NCBI GenBank assembly: GCA_041659085.1
Contig: JBAZYZ010000001.1
Span: 12,945-76,944 of the forward strand
Length of the DNA: 64,000 nt
Direction: 5' to 3'
Source of the DNA: JBAZYZ01 sp041659085
GTDB lineage: Bacteria; Patescibacteriota; Minisyncoccia; Phycocordibacterales; VMEP01
A program made the position numbers and the translations under genes. The notes beneath the pieces were generated by a model. It made no database searches and was not told the origin of the DNA. It saw nothing but the letters and a program-made list of their open reading frames with translations. This document shows, piece after piece, positions 25,431 through 33,074 of the stretch. Every line of letters begins with the position of its first letter. The first letter of the stretch is position 1.

Positions 25431-25523
25431 TTAAATAGTCGCTGCTTCACGATATTAAGCGGCTAAACGCTCTTCCCCTCGGCATTTTTGTGAGGGACAA
25501 ACTCAATAGAAGAAGGAGACTAT

Positions 25524-25925
25524 ATGAAACGCAACAAACTGTTGTCCCTCGCGTTGGTAGCTCTGGCAATCAGCGTCGGCGCCTCCAGCGTATTCGCAGC
25601 CTCGAATCCGACCGTCGGCGGCGTCGATCAAGCGACCACCACCAAGACTTTCACCAACCCGGCGCCCGTGGCTGCGGGTACCAACACCGGCGCGCGCGAG
25701 GCCGTGGCCAGTCCGACCGTCAACGTGAAGCCGGCAGCAGCGACCATCAGCGCGCAGAAAGCGACCACCGCCAGCGCCAAGGACCAGATCGCCGCCAAGG
25801 CCGTCTCGCTCGATTCGGCAACCGCCACCGCCACCGCTGCGGTCAATGCCGGCCTCGTTCTCGCCGTCGCGCATACGGTCGACGCCTCCGCCAACCCGGC
25901 AGCAATGGTACCGCTGCTGAACTGA
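25524..25925 (+). CDS. Ala/Thr-rich secreted protein, GC-rich
   Basis: The 133-residue protein starts with a classic signal peptide: MKRNK, a hydrophobic core, then SVFAAS with cleavage expected near residue 26. The mature part is low in complexity, made mainly of Ala, Thr, Val and Ser with no cysteine. No domain is recognised; a surface or pilin-like structural role is only a guess. Its base composition and C/G-ending codons are clearly richer in GC than the flanking genes. It also has a strong AGAAGGAG SD and a long leader, all unlike the typical genes here. Recent acquisition or very high expression could explain this. Confidence 0.7.
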   Translation: MKRNKLLSLALVALAISVGASSVFAASNPTVGGVDQATTTKTFTNPAPVAAGTNTGAREAVASPTVNVKPAAATISAQKATTASAKDQIAAKAVSLDSATATATAAVNAGLVLAVAHTVDASANPAAMVPLLN

Positions 25926-25952
25926 GCTTTCTGTTCTAGGGTCTTACGGCCC

Positions 25953-25980
25953 AACCCCCCTCTTCGGAGGGGATTTTTGT
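25953..25980 (+). terminator. intrinsic terminator
   Basis: CCCCTC, a TTCG tetraloop and GAGGGG followed by ATTTTTGTTTT, after the secreted protein gene. Confidence 0.85.
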
Positions 25981-26029
25981 TTTGTGCTAACAATATTTTC
26001 ATATATACTTTTAAAATAGACGCGAGGAG

Positions 26030-26070
26030 CTAGAAATCAGAAGTTGGGTAATCTAACTTCCGATTTCTAA
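26030..26070. other. intergenic hairpin upstream of the VirD4/TraG-like gene
   Basis: AGAAATCAGAAGTT pairs with AACTTCCGATTTCT with one mismatch around a nine-base loop. It has no T run, so it is not a standard terminator. It lies just before the TCTAAT -10-like box (26073-26078), which ends 6 nt before ATG 26085. Confidence 0.45.
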
Positions 26071-26084
26071 CCTCTAATTTCCAA

Positions 26085-27971
26085 ATGTCAGACCAGGATA
26101 AAATCACATATATCGGGGAGACCGATTTTCGCAATAAAAAAATAAAATTTGGCATCAAGGCCAAAGATCGGACGCGCCATGTTTACATCATCGGTAAGAC
26201 GGGCATGGGTAAGTCCACGCTTCTTGAAAATATGGCGGTGCAGGATATTGTGAACGGCGAAGGCATGGCTTTCATAGACCCTCACGGTGGCACAGCGGAA
26301 AAGCTTCTGGACTATATCCCCGAGAGCCGCGTCAAAGATGTTATTTATTTTGCCCCGTTTGACGCGGATTACCCGGTTTCTTTCAATGTGATGGAAGACG
26401 TCGGCGCCGATAAGCGGCATCTGGTGGCAAACGGACTCATGAACGCTTTCAAAAAAATCTGGGTGGATGCCTGGAGCGCCCGCATGGAATATATTTTAAA
26501 CAATGTCCTCTTGGCTCTTCTTGAATACCCCGATTCCACGATTCTAGGCGTCAACCGCATGCTCTCCGACAAGGATTACCGCAATCTGGTGGTGGCAAAT
26601 GTTACCGATGCTTCGGTAAAGTCTTTCTGGGTGGATGAGTTCGCCAAATATGGCGACAAATATATGCAGGAAGCCGGCGCGGCGATTCAGAATAAAATAG
26701 GACAGTTTATCTCCAACCCGCTTATAAGAAACATAATCGGCCAGCCTAAATCTTCCTTTGATATAAGGAAGATAATGGATGAGAAAAAAATTCTCATCAT
26801 GAACCTTTCCAAAGGAAGGATGGGTATTGAGAACTCTACGCTCTTGGGCAACATGCTGGTAACCAAAATTTACCTCGGGGCAATGTCGCGCGCGGACGCG
26901 TCCGCTTCTCTGTTGCAAAAACTCCCAAATTTTTACTTCTATGTTGACGAATTTCAATCTTTTGCCAACGAATCGTTTGCCGATATTTTGTCTGAGGCGC
27001 GCAAATATAAGTTGTCGCTTACCATAGCGCACCAGTATGTGAATCAGATGCCGGAAGAGGTAAGAGACGCGGTTTTCGGCAACGTGGGTTCTATGGTTAC
27101 TTTTCGCATCGGTCCGGAGGATGCCGAATTATTCGAAAAAGAATTTGCCCCTGAATTCATAGCGGATGATTTGGTTAATCTGGGGTTTTCTCAGATATAT
27201 CTCCGTCTTATGATAGACGGGATAGGTTCCAAGCCGTTTTCCGCCACGACATTGCCTCCGATCGCGCAGGAGAGAGAGTCCCATAAAGACGAGGTCATAG
27301 ATGGGACCAGAAAAATTTACGCGACTCCGCGAACGAAGGTTGAAGGATTCATAAACAAATGGTATGAGTCGGTTGCGCCGCCCAAAGCGCCAAGGGAAAG
27401 GAAAGATAAAGACGCCCCGGAGCAACCCGCTTCTCCGCGCGAATTCAAAAACGATGTGGCCGGATCCGGGTCAAGGCCGGCTCCGGATAAAAAACCGGTC
27501 GACCACATTATCCGGGAAGAAATTAAAGTCGGACATACGACACCAGTTGCTCCTCGGGAAATCCCGCATGAGGCCCAAAAATGGCCCACGATGAATGATA
27601 AAGCGGGTGTGAGTAATGTCGATAGAACGCCCAAAAACAGGCCGTTTATAGCTAAAATAGAGCCCAAGCCGATAACACCTGTTTCTTTGAGTCAGCTTAA
27701 GCCTGAGGCTGTAAAAGGGCAGTCAAGGAACTCAATGGCCTTAAAGGAGGCGTTGGCTGCCGCTCTCAAAGAAAAAGTTGCCGTCCCGTTTTCATCCGAA
27801 CCAAAAAAAGAAGTTCCAACAAGCAGTGTTCCCCAAAATATACCTGAGGCTACGGATGGCGGACTAAGACAGGAAGAAAAAAAGTGGGAAGAGATGAAAA
27901 AACATCACGATACCCCAAAAGCTCCAAAGGAAATTCCGGAAGATGTTTTGAGAAAAATATTAAACGAATAA
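26085..27971 (+). CDS. VirD4/TraG-type conjugative ATPase
   Basis: The 628-residue protein carries Walker A GKTGMGKST (residues 37-45), FIDPHGG (about 65), the Walker B-like FYFYVDEFQSFA (about 284-295) and a sensor-like LTIAHQYVNQMPEEV (about 311-325). This is the TraG/TraD/VirD4 coupling-ATPase fold that pumps DNA or feeds it to type IV machinery. No N-terminal membrane helix is seen, as in the soluble CPR versions. The last 200 residues are Pro/Lys-rich, low complexity and probably disordered. No other conjugation gene is nearby, so its job (DNA uptake, pilus function or transfer) is open. Leaderless-type start, no SD. Confidence 0.85.
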   Translation: MSDQDKITYIGETDFRNKKIKFGIKAKDRTRHVYIIGKTGMGKSTLLENMAVQDIVNGEGMAFIDPHGGTAEKLLDYIPESRVKDVIYFAPFDADYPVSFNVMEDVGADKRHLVANGLMNAFKKIWVDAWSARMEYILNNVLLALLEYPDSTILGVNRMLSDKDYRNLVVANVTDASVKSFWVDEFAKYGDKYMQEAGAAIQNKIGQFISNPLIRNIIGQPKSSFDIRKIMDEKKILIMNLSKGRMGIENSTLLGNMLVTKIYLGAMSRADASASLLQKLPNFYFYVDEFQSFANESFADILSEARKYKLSLTIAHQYVNQMPEEVRDAVFGNVGSMVTFRIGPEDAELFEKEFAPEFIADDLVNLGFSQIYLRLMIDGIGSKPFSATTLPPIAQERESHKDEVIDGTRKIYATPRTKVEGFINKWYESVAPPKAPRERKDKDAPEQPASPREFKNDVAGSGSRPAPDKKPVDHIIREEIKVGHTTPVAPREIPHEAQKWPTMNDKAGVSNVDRTPKNRPFIAKIEPKPITPVSLSQLKPEAVKGQSRNSMALKEALAAALKEKVAVPFSSEPKKEVPTSSVPQNIPEATDGGLRQEEKKWEEMKKHHDTPKAPKEIPEDVLRKILNE

Positions 27972-27987
27972 AAATAAGTGTTCTGTC

Positions 27988-29430
27988 GTGAACTACAGAA
28001 GCATAATAATTTTTTTATGTTTTGTTCAGTTGATTGCGCCGTCTCCGGTGCGCGCTGGTATTATATTTTCGGAAATAATGTACGACTTGGACGGTTCTGA
28101 CACCGGCCGCGAGTGGGTGGAAATTTTCAACGATAGTGGCAGCAGTATTGATTTAACCGGTTGGAAGTTTAATGACGGATCCAATCACGTACTTAACATT
28201 CCGCCCAAAAATGGAAGCTCGGGTTCCATGGTGGTTCCTTCCGGCGGATACGCTGTCTTTGCGGGCGATGCCGTCGTATTTTTGAGCGAATACCGCGGAT
28301 TTGCGGGAACTGTTATCGACACGGCGATGAGTCTCGGTAACTCAAGCTCAACGCTCTCGATTATTGATTCAAACGGCTCTGTTGTTGATTCTGTTTTATA
28401 CGATAAATCCGCCGGCGCGAACGGAGACGGAAACTCTTTGCAAAAAAATATAAACGGCGCGTGGGTTGCCGCCGCGCCGGTCCCTGGCGCGGGGTCGTTT
28501 GTTATTTCCGGTCAAAACGAGACAAGTTCTCCTCCCGATAATGATATTTCTCCAGCGCCGGTATCTTCGGGGGGAGGGGATACAAGATGGTTGGTGGAGC
28601 CGCAGGTATTTGCCGACGCCGGCAAGGATAGGGCGGTTATTGTAGGCGCTTCAGCTGTGTTTGAAGCCAAGGCATTCGGTCTCAAGAAGGAGCCGCTTGA
28701 TAACGCCAGATATCTTTGGAATTTTGGCGATGGGGCTATCGGGGAAGGAAAAATGGCCGAACACACATATCGGCACCCCGGGGATTATTTGGTTGTGGTG
28801 GAAGTTGCCTCAGGCTATTACTCGGGTGAAGACCAGCTTAAGGTGCGGGCGGAAGCTTCGCCGCTTTCGGTTTCGGCGATTACTGACGGCTCGGGTTATT
28901 TTGTGGAACTTTCCAATCCCTCAAACACCGACATCAACATTTCGCACTGGGGGCTCGCGCTCGCGGATAAAGTTTTTGCCATCCCCAAGAACACTTTCGT
29001 GATGGCGGGCAAAAAACTTATTTTCCCGAATGAAGTAACCGGACTTTTGGTCGGGGCGGGAAGCGCGCCGGAGCTTCGTTATCCGAATGGGACTTTGGCA
29101 AGCAGGTTTGGCGAAGTAAAAAATAAATCGGCTGAGGTGGCTGTTCAAATGACGCCAAAATCGGAGCAGCAGGGGATTTCCAATAGAGATATGCCGGCGG
29201 ATAATGGAGTGAGAATTGCTCAGGCGGAAGAAAACGATTCAGGGAAGGAGAACATGGCCGCCGTATCAGAGAGTTTGCCGAAAAAATCTTCAACAAAATA
29301 CATTTGGCTTTTCGGGGTAGTTGGTATTTCCGCCCTGGCTCTCTCGGGGGTGTTTTTGGCGCGCAGGCTTGAACAACCGAATGACAGGCTTAAAAAACTC
29401 GCGGATGAAATAGAAATTATTGAAGAATAG
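27988..29430 (+). CDS. surface protein with lamin-tail and PKD domains
   Basis: The 480-residue protein has a signal peptide (cleavage near residue 23, VRAG) and a lamin-tail domain: IIFSEIMYDLDGSD..EWVEIFN, LTGWKF, LGNSSSTLSI (about 25-165). A linker and a PKD domain follow (about 205-290, ending YLWNFGDG and HTYRHPGDYLVVVEV). Then come a second lamin-tail-like segment (about 295-360) and a C-terminal membrane helix (about 435-455) with a charged cytoplasmic end. Such architecture suits a cell-surface anchored protein, possibly adhesive or enzyme-associated. It starts with GTG 16 nt after the ATPase gene and may be co-transcribed. Confidence 0.82.
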   Translation: MNYRSIIIFLCFVQLIAPSPVRAGIIFSEIMYDLDGSDTGREWVEIFNDSGSSIDLTGWKFNDGSNHVLNIPPKNGSSGSMVVPSGGYAVFAGDAVVFLSEYRGFAGTVIDTAMSLGNSSSTLSIIDSNGSVVDSVLYDKSAGANGDGNSLQKNINGAWVAAAPVPGAGSFVISGQNETSSPPDNDISPAPVSSGGGDTRWLVEPQVFADAGKDRAVIVGASAVFEAKAFGLKKEPLDNARYLWNFGDGAIGEGKMAEHTYRHPGDYLVVVEVASGYYSGEDQLKVRAEASPLSVSAITDGSGYFVELSNPSNTDINISHWGLALADKVFAIPKNTFVMAGKKLIFPNEVTGLLVGAGSAPELRYPNGTLASRFGEVKNKSAEVAVQMTPKSEQQGISNRDMPADNGVRIAQAEENDSGKENMAAVSESLPKKSSTKYIWLFGVVGISALALSGVFLARRLEQPNDRLKKLADEIEIIEE

Positions 29431-29532
29431 CCCCGGTAGTACCTGCCTGCCGACAAGTAGGTAGGGAATTTGGCAAAGCAGGCCGTAGTCACGGCCTGCG
29501 CATTACTCAATTGCCAAATTCACCACAGGGTT
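29431..29532. repeat. inverted-repeat element, copy D, with nested repeat
   Basis: The right arm TTGCCAAATTCACCACAGGG (29511 onward) matches the family consensus. The left arm is split: CCCCGGTAGT (29431) and GGAATTTGGCAA (29465) are separated by a CCTGCCTGCC..AGTAGGTAGG palindrome (29442-29465). The loop holds a GCAGGCCGT/ACGGCCTGC hairpin (29479-29499). Confidence 0.55.
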
Positions 29533-29534
29533 CG

Positions 29535-29562
29535 GTTGGAAAAGAAGGAATTTTAGTATATT
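29535..29562 (+). promoter_or_regulatory. promoter TTGGAA-N16-TATATT, leaderless geometry
   Basis: The -10 (29557-29562) ends 6 nt before TTG 29569 and 12 nt before ATG 29575. The -35 lies next to the right arm of repeat copy D. Confidence 0.5.
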
Positions 29563-29568
29563 GTCATC

Positions 29569-30423
29569 TTGTATATGGGAAATACAAAAGGAAAAGTTTG
29601 CTTGATTACCGGCGCCACTTCGGGTATTGGCAAAGAGGCGGCTATCGCTTTGGCCAGGTCCGGCATGAGGGTGGTTTTTACCGCGCGCGCTGAAAGCCCC
29701 GGCGAATCAACCAGAAAAGAAATAAAAGAAAAGACCGGCGCGGATGCGGATTATTTATTGTGCGATTTATCGTCTTTGGATGAAGTAAGAAAACTCACGG
29801 AAGAGTTTCAGAAAAAATATAACCGTCTTGATGTCCTGATTAACAATGCCGGAGTGGGTGAGACAGAGCTTAAATTTTCCAAAGATAATATTGAAATGGA
29901 TATGGCGGTGAATTATTTCGCGCCGTTCCTTCTTACCGGGCTGCTTCTGCCGGCGCTTAAAAAAAGCGCCCCATCACGCATCATTAACGTTTCTTCCATG
30001 ATGCACGCGGAGGGTCATATTGATTTTGATAATTTGACCGAGGGTAAAAATTTTGAACGGTACGACACATATGCTCAATCCAAACTTGCCCTTCTATTAT
30101 TTACACGCAAACTCGCGGCTGATTTGAAGGGGACAGACGTTACGGTCAATGCCATGCACCCGGGAATAATAAACACGAAGATTACGAAGGAGTTAATGAA
30201 TGAAACCAACTTTATCGTTAAATCTTTTTTCCGTTTAAAAATGATAAGCGAAGAAAAAGCCGGAGATGGTATCGCGTATCTGGCGACTAACCCTAACGTT
30301 GAGGGGATGACTGGGGAGTATTTTGACAGGACGACAAGAAAGCGTTCGTCTGATGAATCTTATGACATGGAGATTGCAGAGAGGCTTTGGGCTGAAACGG
30401 AGCGTATTTTGAGACATTATTGA
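29569..30423 (+). CDS. short-chain dehydrogenase/reductase
   Basis: The 284-residue classical SDR binds NAD(P)H through TGATSGIG (about residues 15-22). It has the NNAG motif (about 91-94), the catalytic Ser in NVSSMMH (about 140) and Y-x3-K in YAQSK (about 165-169), followed by PGIINT. The pattern recalls retinol dehydrogenase and related broad-specificity reductases; the substrate is unknown. Start: TTG 29569 would fit a leaderless mRNA exactly, ATG 29575 is the conventional choice and removes two residues. It is a single-gene unit. Confidence 0.85.
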   Translation: MYMGNTKGKVCLITGATSGIGKEAAIALARSGMRVVFTARAESPGESTRKEIKEKTGADADYLLCDLSSLDEVRKLTEEFQKKYNRLDVLINNAGVGETELKFSKDNIEMDMAVNYFAPFLLTGLLLPALKKSAPSRIINVSSMMHAEGHIDFDNLTEGKNFERYDTYAQSKLALLLFTRKLAADLKGTDVTVNAMHPGIINTKITKELMNETNFIVKSFFRLKMISEEKAGDGIAYLATNPNVEGMTGEYFDRTTRKRSSDESYDMEIAERLWAETERILRHY

Positions 30424-30448
30424 CTTTTATTTTAGGAAAAACTATCTT
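30420..30448 (+). promoter_or_regulatory. sigma70 promoter, TTGACT-N17-TATCTT
   Basis: It overlaps the SDR stop codon and predicts a leader of about 40 nt before ATG 30495, with an AGAGG motif about 10 nt before the start. Confidence 0.55.
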
Positions 30449-30494
30449 AATTACGGAAACACCCCGTCAACCAGGATTAAAGAGGTAGCCAGAT

Positions 30495-30719
30495 ATGACA
30501 GTCGCCATCATTGATTTGCCGGATGGAGTTACCAAGATTTTGCACAGGGACAGCCACCGCATCGTCCTTCAGTTCCAGACCGCTAAAGACCTGGACGATT
30601 TCAACAGGGGGCTAAACGAAGCTCAGAAGTCTGAAGAGCAGCGCTATCAGGAAAGCCTGGAGAGAAACCCGGAGTTGGTCGGGCTAGGAGATTCCCCGGA
30701 GCCTTCCCGCGCGGAATAG
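30495..30719 (+). CDS. small acidic protein, unknown
   Basis: The 74-residue protein has a beta-strand-like start (VAIIDLPDGVTKILHRD), a helical middle and an acidic tail with no cysteine and no membrane segment. No family is recognised. It has its own promoter, a leader with AGAGG, and a terminator, making it another independent small gene of the leadered class. Confidence 0.6.
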   Translation: MTVAIIDLPDGVTKILHRDSHRIVLQFQTAKDLDDFNRGLNEAQKSEEQRYQESLERNPELVGLGDSPEPSRAE

Positions 30720-30731
30720 CGCGTATGCGGC

Positions 30732-30762
30732 AAAAAGCCGGGTCTGACCCGGTTTTTTTATT
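30732..30762 (+). terminator. intrinsic terminator
   Basis: AAAAAGCCGGGT, short loop, ACCCGGTTTTTTTA. Confidence 0.88.
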
Positions 30763-30781
30763 GGTCAACAAAGCTGTTTTT

Positions 30782-30790
30782 TGTTAGAGT
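30782..30790 (+). promoter_or_regulatory. extended -10 promoter TGTTAGAGT, leaderless geometry
   Basis: TAGAGT (30785-30790) with a TGn extension ends 7 nt before ATG 30798, right after a terminator, so it is the likely head of the glycan locus. Confidence 0.55.
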
Positions 30791-30797
30791 ATGGGGT

Positions 30798-31850
30798 ATG
30801 AAAAAAGTCCTTATTTTAGGCATAAACGGCTTCATTGGGCACCATCTTTCAAAGCGCATTTTGGACACCACCGATTGGGAAGTTTACGGCATGGATATGC
30901 AAAGCGACCGGGTGTCGGAATTTTCTTCAAATCCAAGGTTCCATTTTTTTGAGGGTGATATTCTCGTAAACAAAGAGTGGATTGAGTACCACATAATCAA
31001 ATGCGATGTTGTTTTGCCTCTTGTGGCCATCGCCACCCCCATGAGTTACGTGAAGTCTCCGCTAAAGACGTTTGAGCTTGATTTTGAGGCAAACTTGCCT
31101 ATTGTACGCGCAGCAGTCAAATACAAGAAACGCCTGATTTTTCCGTCCACTTCCGAAGTGTACGGCATGAGCGATGACGCGGAATTTCATCCTTACGAAT
31201 CAAATCTTGTATTGGGTCCGATAGATAAGCAGCGCTGGATATATTCCTGTTCCAAACAAATGCTCGACCGCGTTATCTGGGCATATGGGCAGGAGCAGGG
31301 GTTTGATTTTACCTTGTTCCGTCCGTTCAACTGGATTGGAACCGGACTGGACCGGCTTTCCGCCAACAAGGAAGGCAACTCGCGCGTTATTACCCAATTT
31401 TTGGGAAACATTGTCCGCGGTCAGAGTATCCACCTGGTTGACGGCGGTTTGCAGAAGAGAGCTTTTACTTACATTGATGACGGTATTGACGCGCTTATGA
31501 AGATTATAGAGAACAAGGACAGCATCGCGACCGGCAAGATTTACAACATTGGACACCCCGGCAACAACTGGTCCATAAAAGAACTTGCGGAGAAGATGAT
31601 TGCTTTAGCGAATGAATATCCGGAATATCAAAAATATGCACATGAGGCAAAAATTACAGACACTACCGCCGAAGGATATTACGGTAAGGGTTACCAAGAT
31701 GTAAAAAATCGCGTGCCTTTTATCGAAAATACCAAGGGTGAACTTGGATGGGAGCCGAAGGTCGGGATGGAAGATGCCCTGCGCATGATTTTTGACGGTT
31801 ATCGCAATCAAGTAGAGGAAGCGAGAGGGCTTGCTGATCTCGGTGTTTAA
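30798..31850 (+). CDS. stand-alone ArnA-type UDP-glucuronate decarboxylase
   Basis: The 350-residue extended SDR matches the dehydrogenase domain of E. coli ArnA closely along its length: LILGINGFIG, FFEGDI, EWIEYHIIKCDVVLPLVAIA, FPSTSEVYGM, RWIYSCSKQMLDRVIWAYG (Tyr and Lys of the catalytic pair), LFRPFNWIG and YYGKGYQDV. ArnA converts UDP-GlcA to UDP-4-keto-pentose; single-domain relatives also make UDP-xylose. The ArnA formyltransferase domain is absent. Together with the UDP-GlcA 4-epimerase-like and UDP-glucose dehydrogenase-like genes nearby, it suggests glucuronate-derived sugars in the glycan. Confidence 0.88.
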   Translation: MKKVLILGINGFIGHHLSKRILDTTDWEVYGMDMQSDRVSEFSSNPRFHFFEGDILVNKEWIEYHIIKCDVVLPLVAIATPMSYVKSPLKTFELDFEANLPIVRAAVKYKKRLIFPSTSEVYGMSDDAEFHPYESNLVLGPIDKQRWIYSCSKQMLDRVIWAYGQEQGFDFTLFRPFNWIGTGLDRLSANKEGNSRVITQFLGNIVRGQSIHLVDGGLQKRAFTYIDDGIDALMKIIENKDSIATGKIYNIGHPGNNWSIKELAEKMIALANEYPEYQKYAHEAKITDTTAEGYYGKGYQDVKNRVPFIENTKGELGWEPKVGMEDALRMIFDGYRNQVEEARGLADLGV

Positions 31851-31871
31851 TTTTTTCACCTCTTAATATTT

Positions 31872-33071
31872 ATGGCACAGCCAAAACGCATACTATTTTT
31901 TTCTTTGACCTACTATCCTTTTATTGGCGGAGCGGAGGTGGCCATAAAAGAAGTTACGGACCGTATCCCGGAAGAGAAATACAGTTTTGACATGATTACG
32001 CTCCGTTTTAACAGCGATCTGCCCCGGTTTGAGAGGTTTGGTAGCATAGATATTTTTCGTATTGGTTTCGGACAAAAAGGCGCCAAGATACAGGATTTCA
32101 ATAAATTCCCGTTGTTTATAATGAAATATTTGTATCCGTTCTGGGCTTTGGCGGCAGCCGTTGTCCTCCATAGGCGAAAACCGTATGATGCCATTGCGAC
32201 GGTCATGACTAGCTATGCTTCTTTTGCGGCGCTTTTCTTTAAGTTTTTATTCCCGGGAGTTCCTTATATTGTGCGTCTGGACGACGGCGACCCGTTTGAA
32301 CATTATCGCAAGAAAGCAAGAATCACAGGCCCTCTTTTTGGGAAACTTTTTACCAAAGCGGATTTTGCGGTTACCGCCTCGACGTATCTTTCAAAAATGG
32401 CCAGGGAAATGGGATATAAAAAAGAAATCGCCATTGTGCCCAACGGAGTAAACGCCGAGCTTTTTTCAAAAGAGTATTCTGCGGAAGAACTTAATAAGCT
32501 TAAGAAAAAGCTCGGCAAAAAAGATGACGATTTTTATCTTATAACCACGTCGCGATTGGTCAAGAAGAATGCCTCTGATGACGTTATCAGGGCAATGCCG
32601 CTCTTGCCTCAAAATGTTAAATTTTTGATACTTGGCGTTGGTCCGGACGAAGGAATACTACATGAGCTTGCCGGTAACTTAAACGTGTCTGACCGGGTTA
32701 TATTCCTTGGACAGATAGGGCGCGATGAAATCCCTAAATACTTGAAGATATCGGATATTTTCATTCGCCCTTCTCTTTCGGAGGGATTCGGCATTTCATT
32801 CGTTGAAGCGATGATTGCGGGGTTGCCTGTCATCGCGACTTCGGTCGGCGGTATCACCGATTTTTTGGTTGATAAAGAAACTGGATTATTTTGCGAAGTC
32901 CGGAGTCCGGCGAGCATAGCGGAAAAAGTTAAGTTAATTATTTCCAGTCCGGATTTAAGAGAACACATCGTGAAGACTGGCGCGCGCATGGCCCGCGAGC
33001 GGTATGATTGGAATTTGGTAGCCAAAATGATGAAAGAAAGTGTTTTTGACAGGGTGTTTAATGAAGAATAA
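31872..33071 (+). CDS. glycosyltransferase family 4
   Basis: The 399-residue GT-B enzyme has the N-terminal YPFIGGAEVAIKEVTDRI loop and a C-terminal EX7E region in SLSEGFGISFVEAMIAGLPVIATSVGG (about 298-324), with VPNGVNAELF as the inter-domain signature. It presumably adds a sugar to the lipid-linked glycan on the cytoplasmic face. It follows the UDP-sugar enzyme by 21 nt without SD and precedes a second GT4 by 3 nt. Confidence 0.88.
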   Translation: MAQPKRILFFSLTYYPFIGGAEVAIKEVTDRIPEEKYSFDMITLRFNSDLPRFERFGSIDIFRIGFGQKGAKIQDFNKFPLFIMKYLYPFWALAAAVVLHRRKPYDAIATVMTSYASFAALFFKFLFPGVPYIVRLDDGDPFEHYRKKARITGPLFGKLFTKADFAVTASTYLSKMAREMGYKKEIAIVPNGVNAELFSKEYSAEELNKLKKKLGKKDDDFYLITTSRLVKKNASDDVIRAMPLLPQNVKFLILGVGPDEGILHELAGNLNVSDRVIFLGQIGRDEIPKYLKISDIFIRPSLSEGFGISFVEAMIAGLPVIATSVGGITDFLVDKETGLFCEVRSPASIAEKVKLIISSPDLREHIVKTGARMARERYDWNLVAKMMKESVFDRVFNEE

Positions 33072-33074
33072 AAC

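Noticed and set aside
25490..25939. Overlapping long frames around the Ala-rich secreted protein gene
   Set aside because: High GC opens all frames; only 25524-25925 has a signal peptide, SD and proper position before the terminator.
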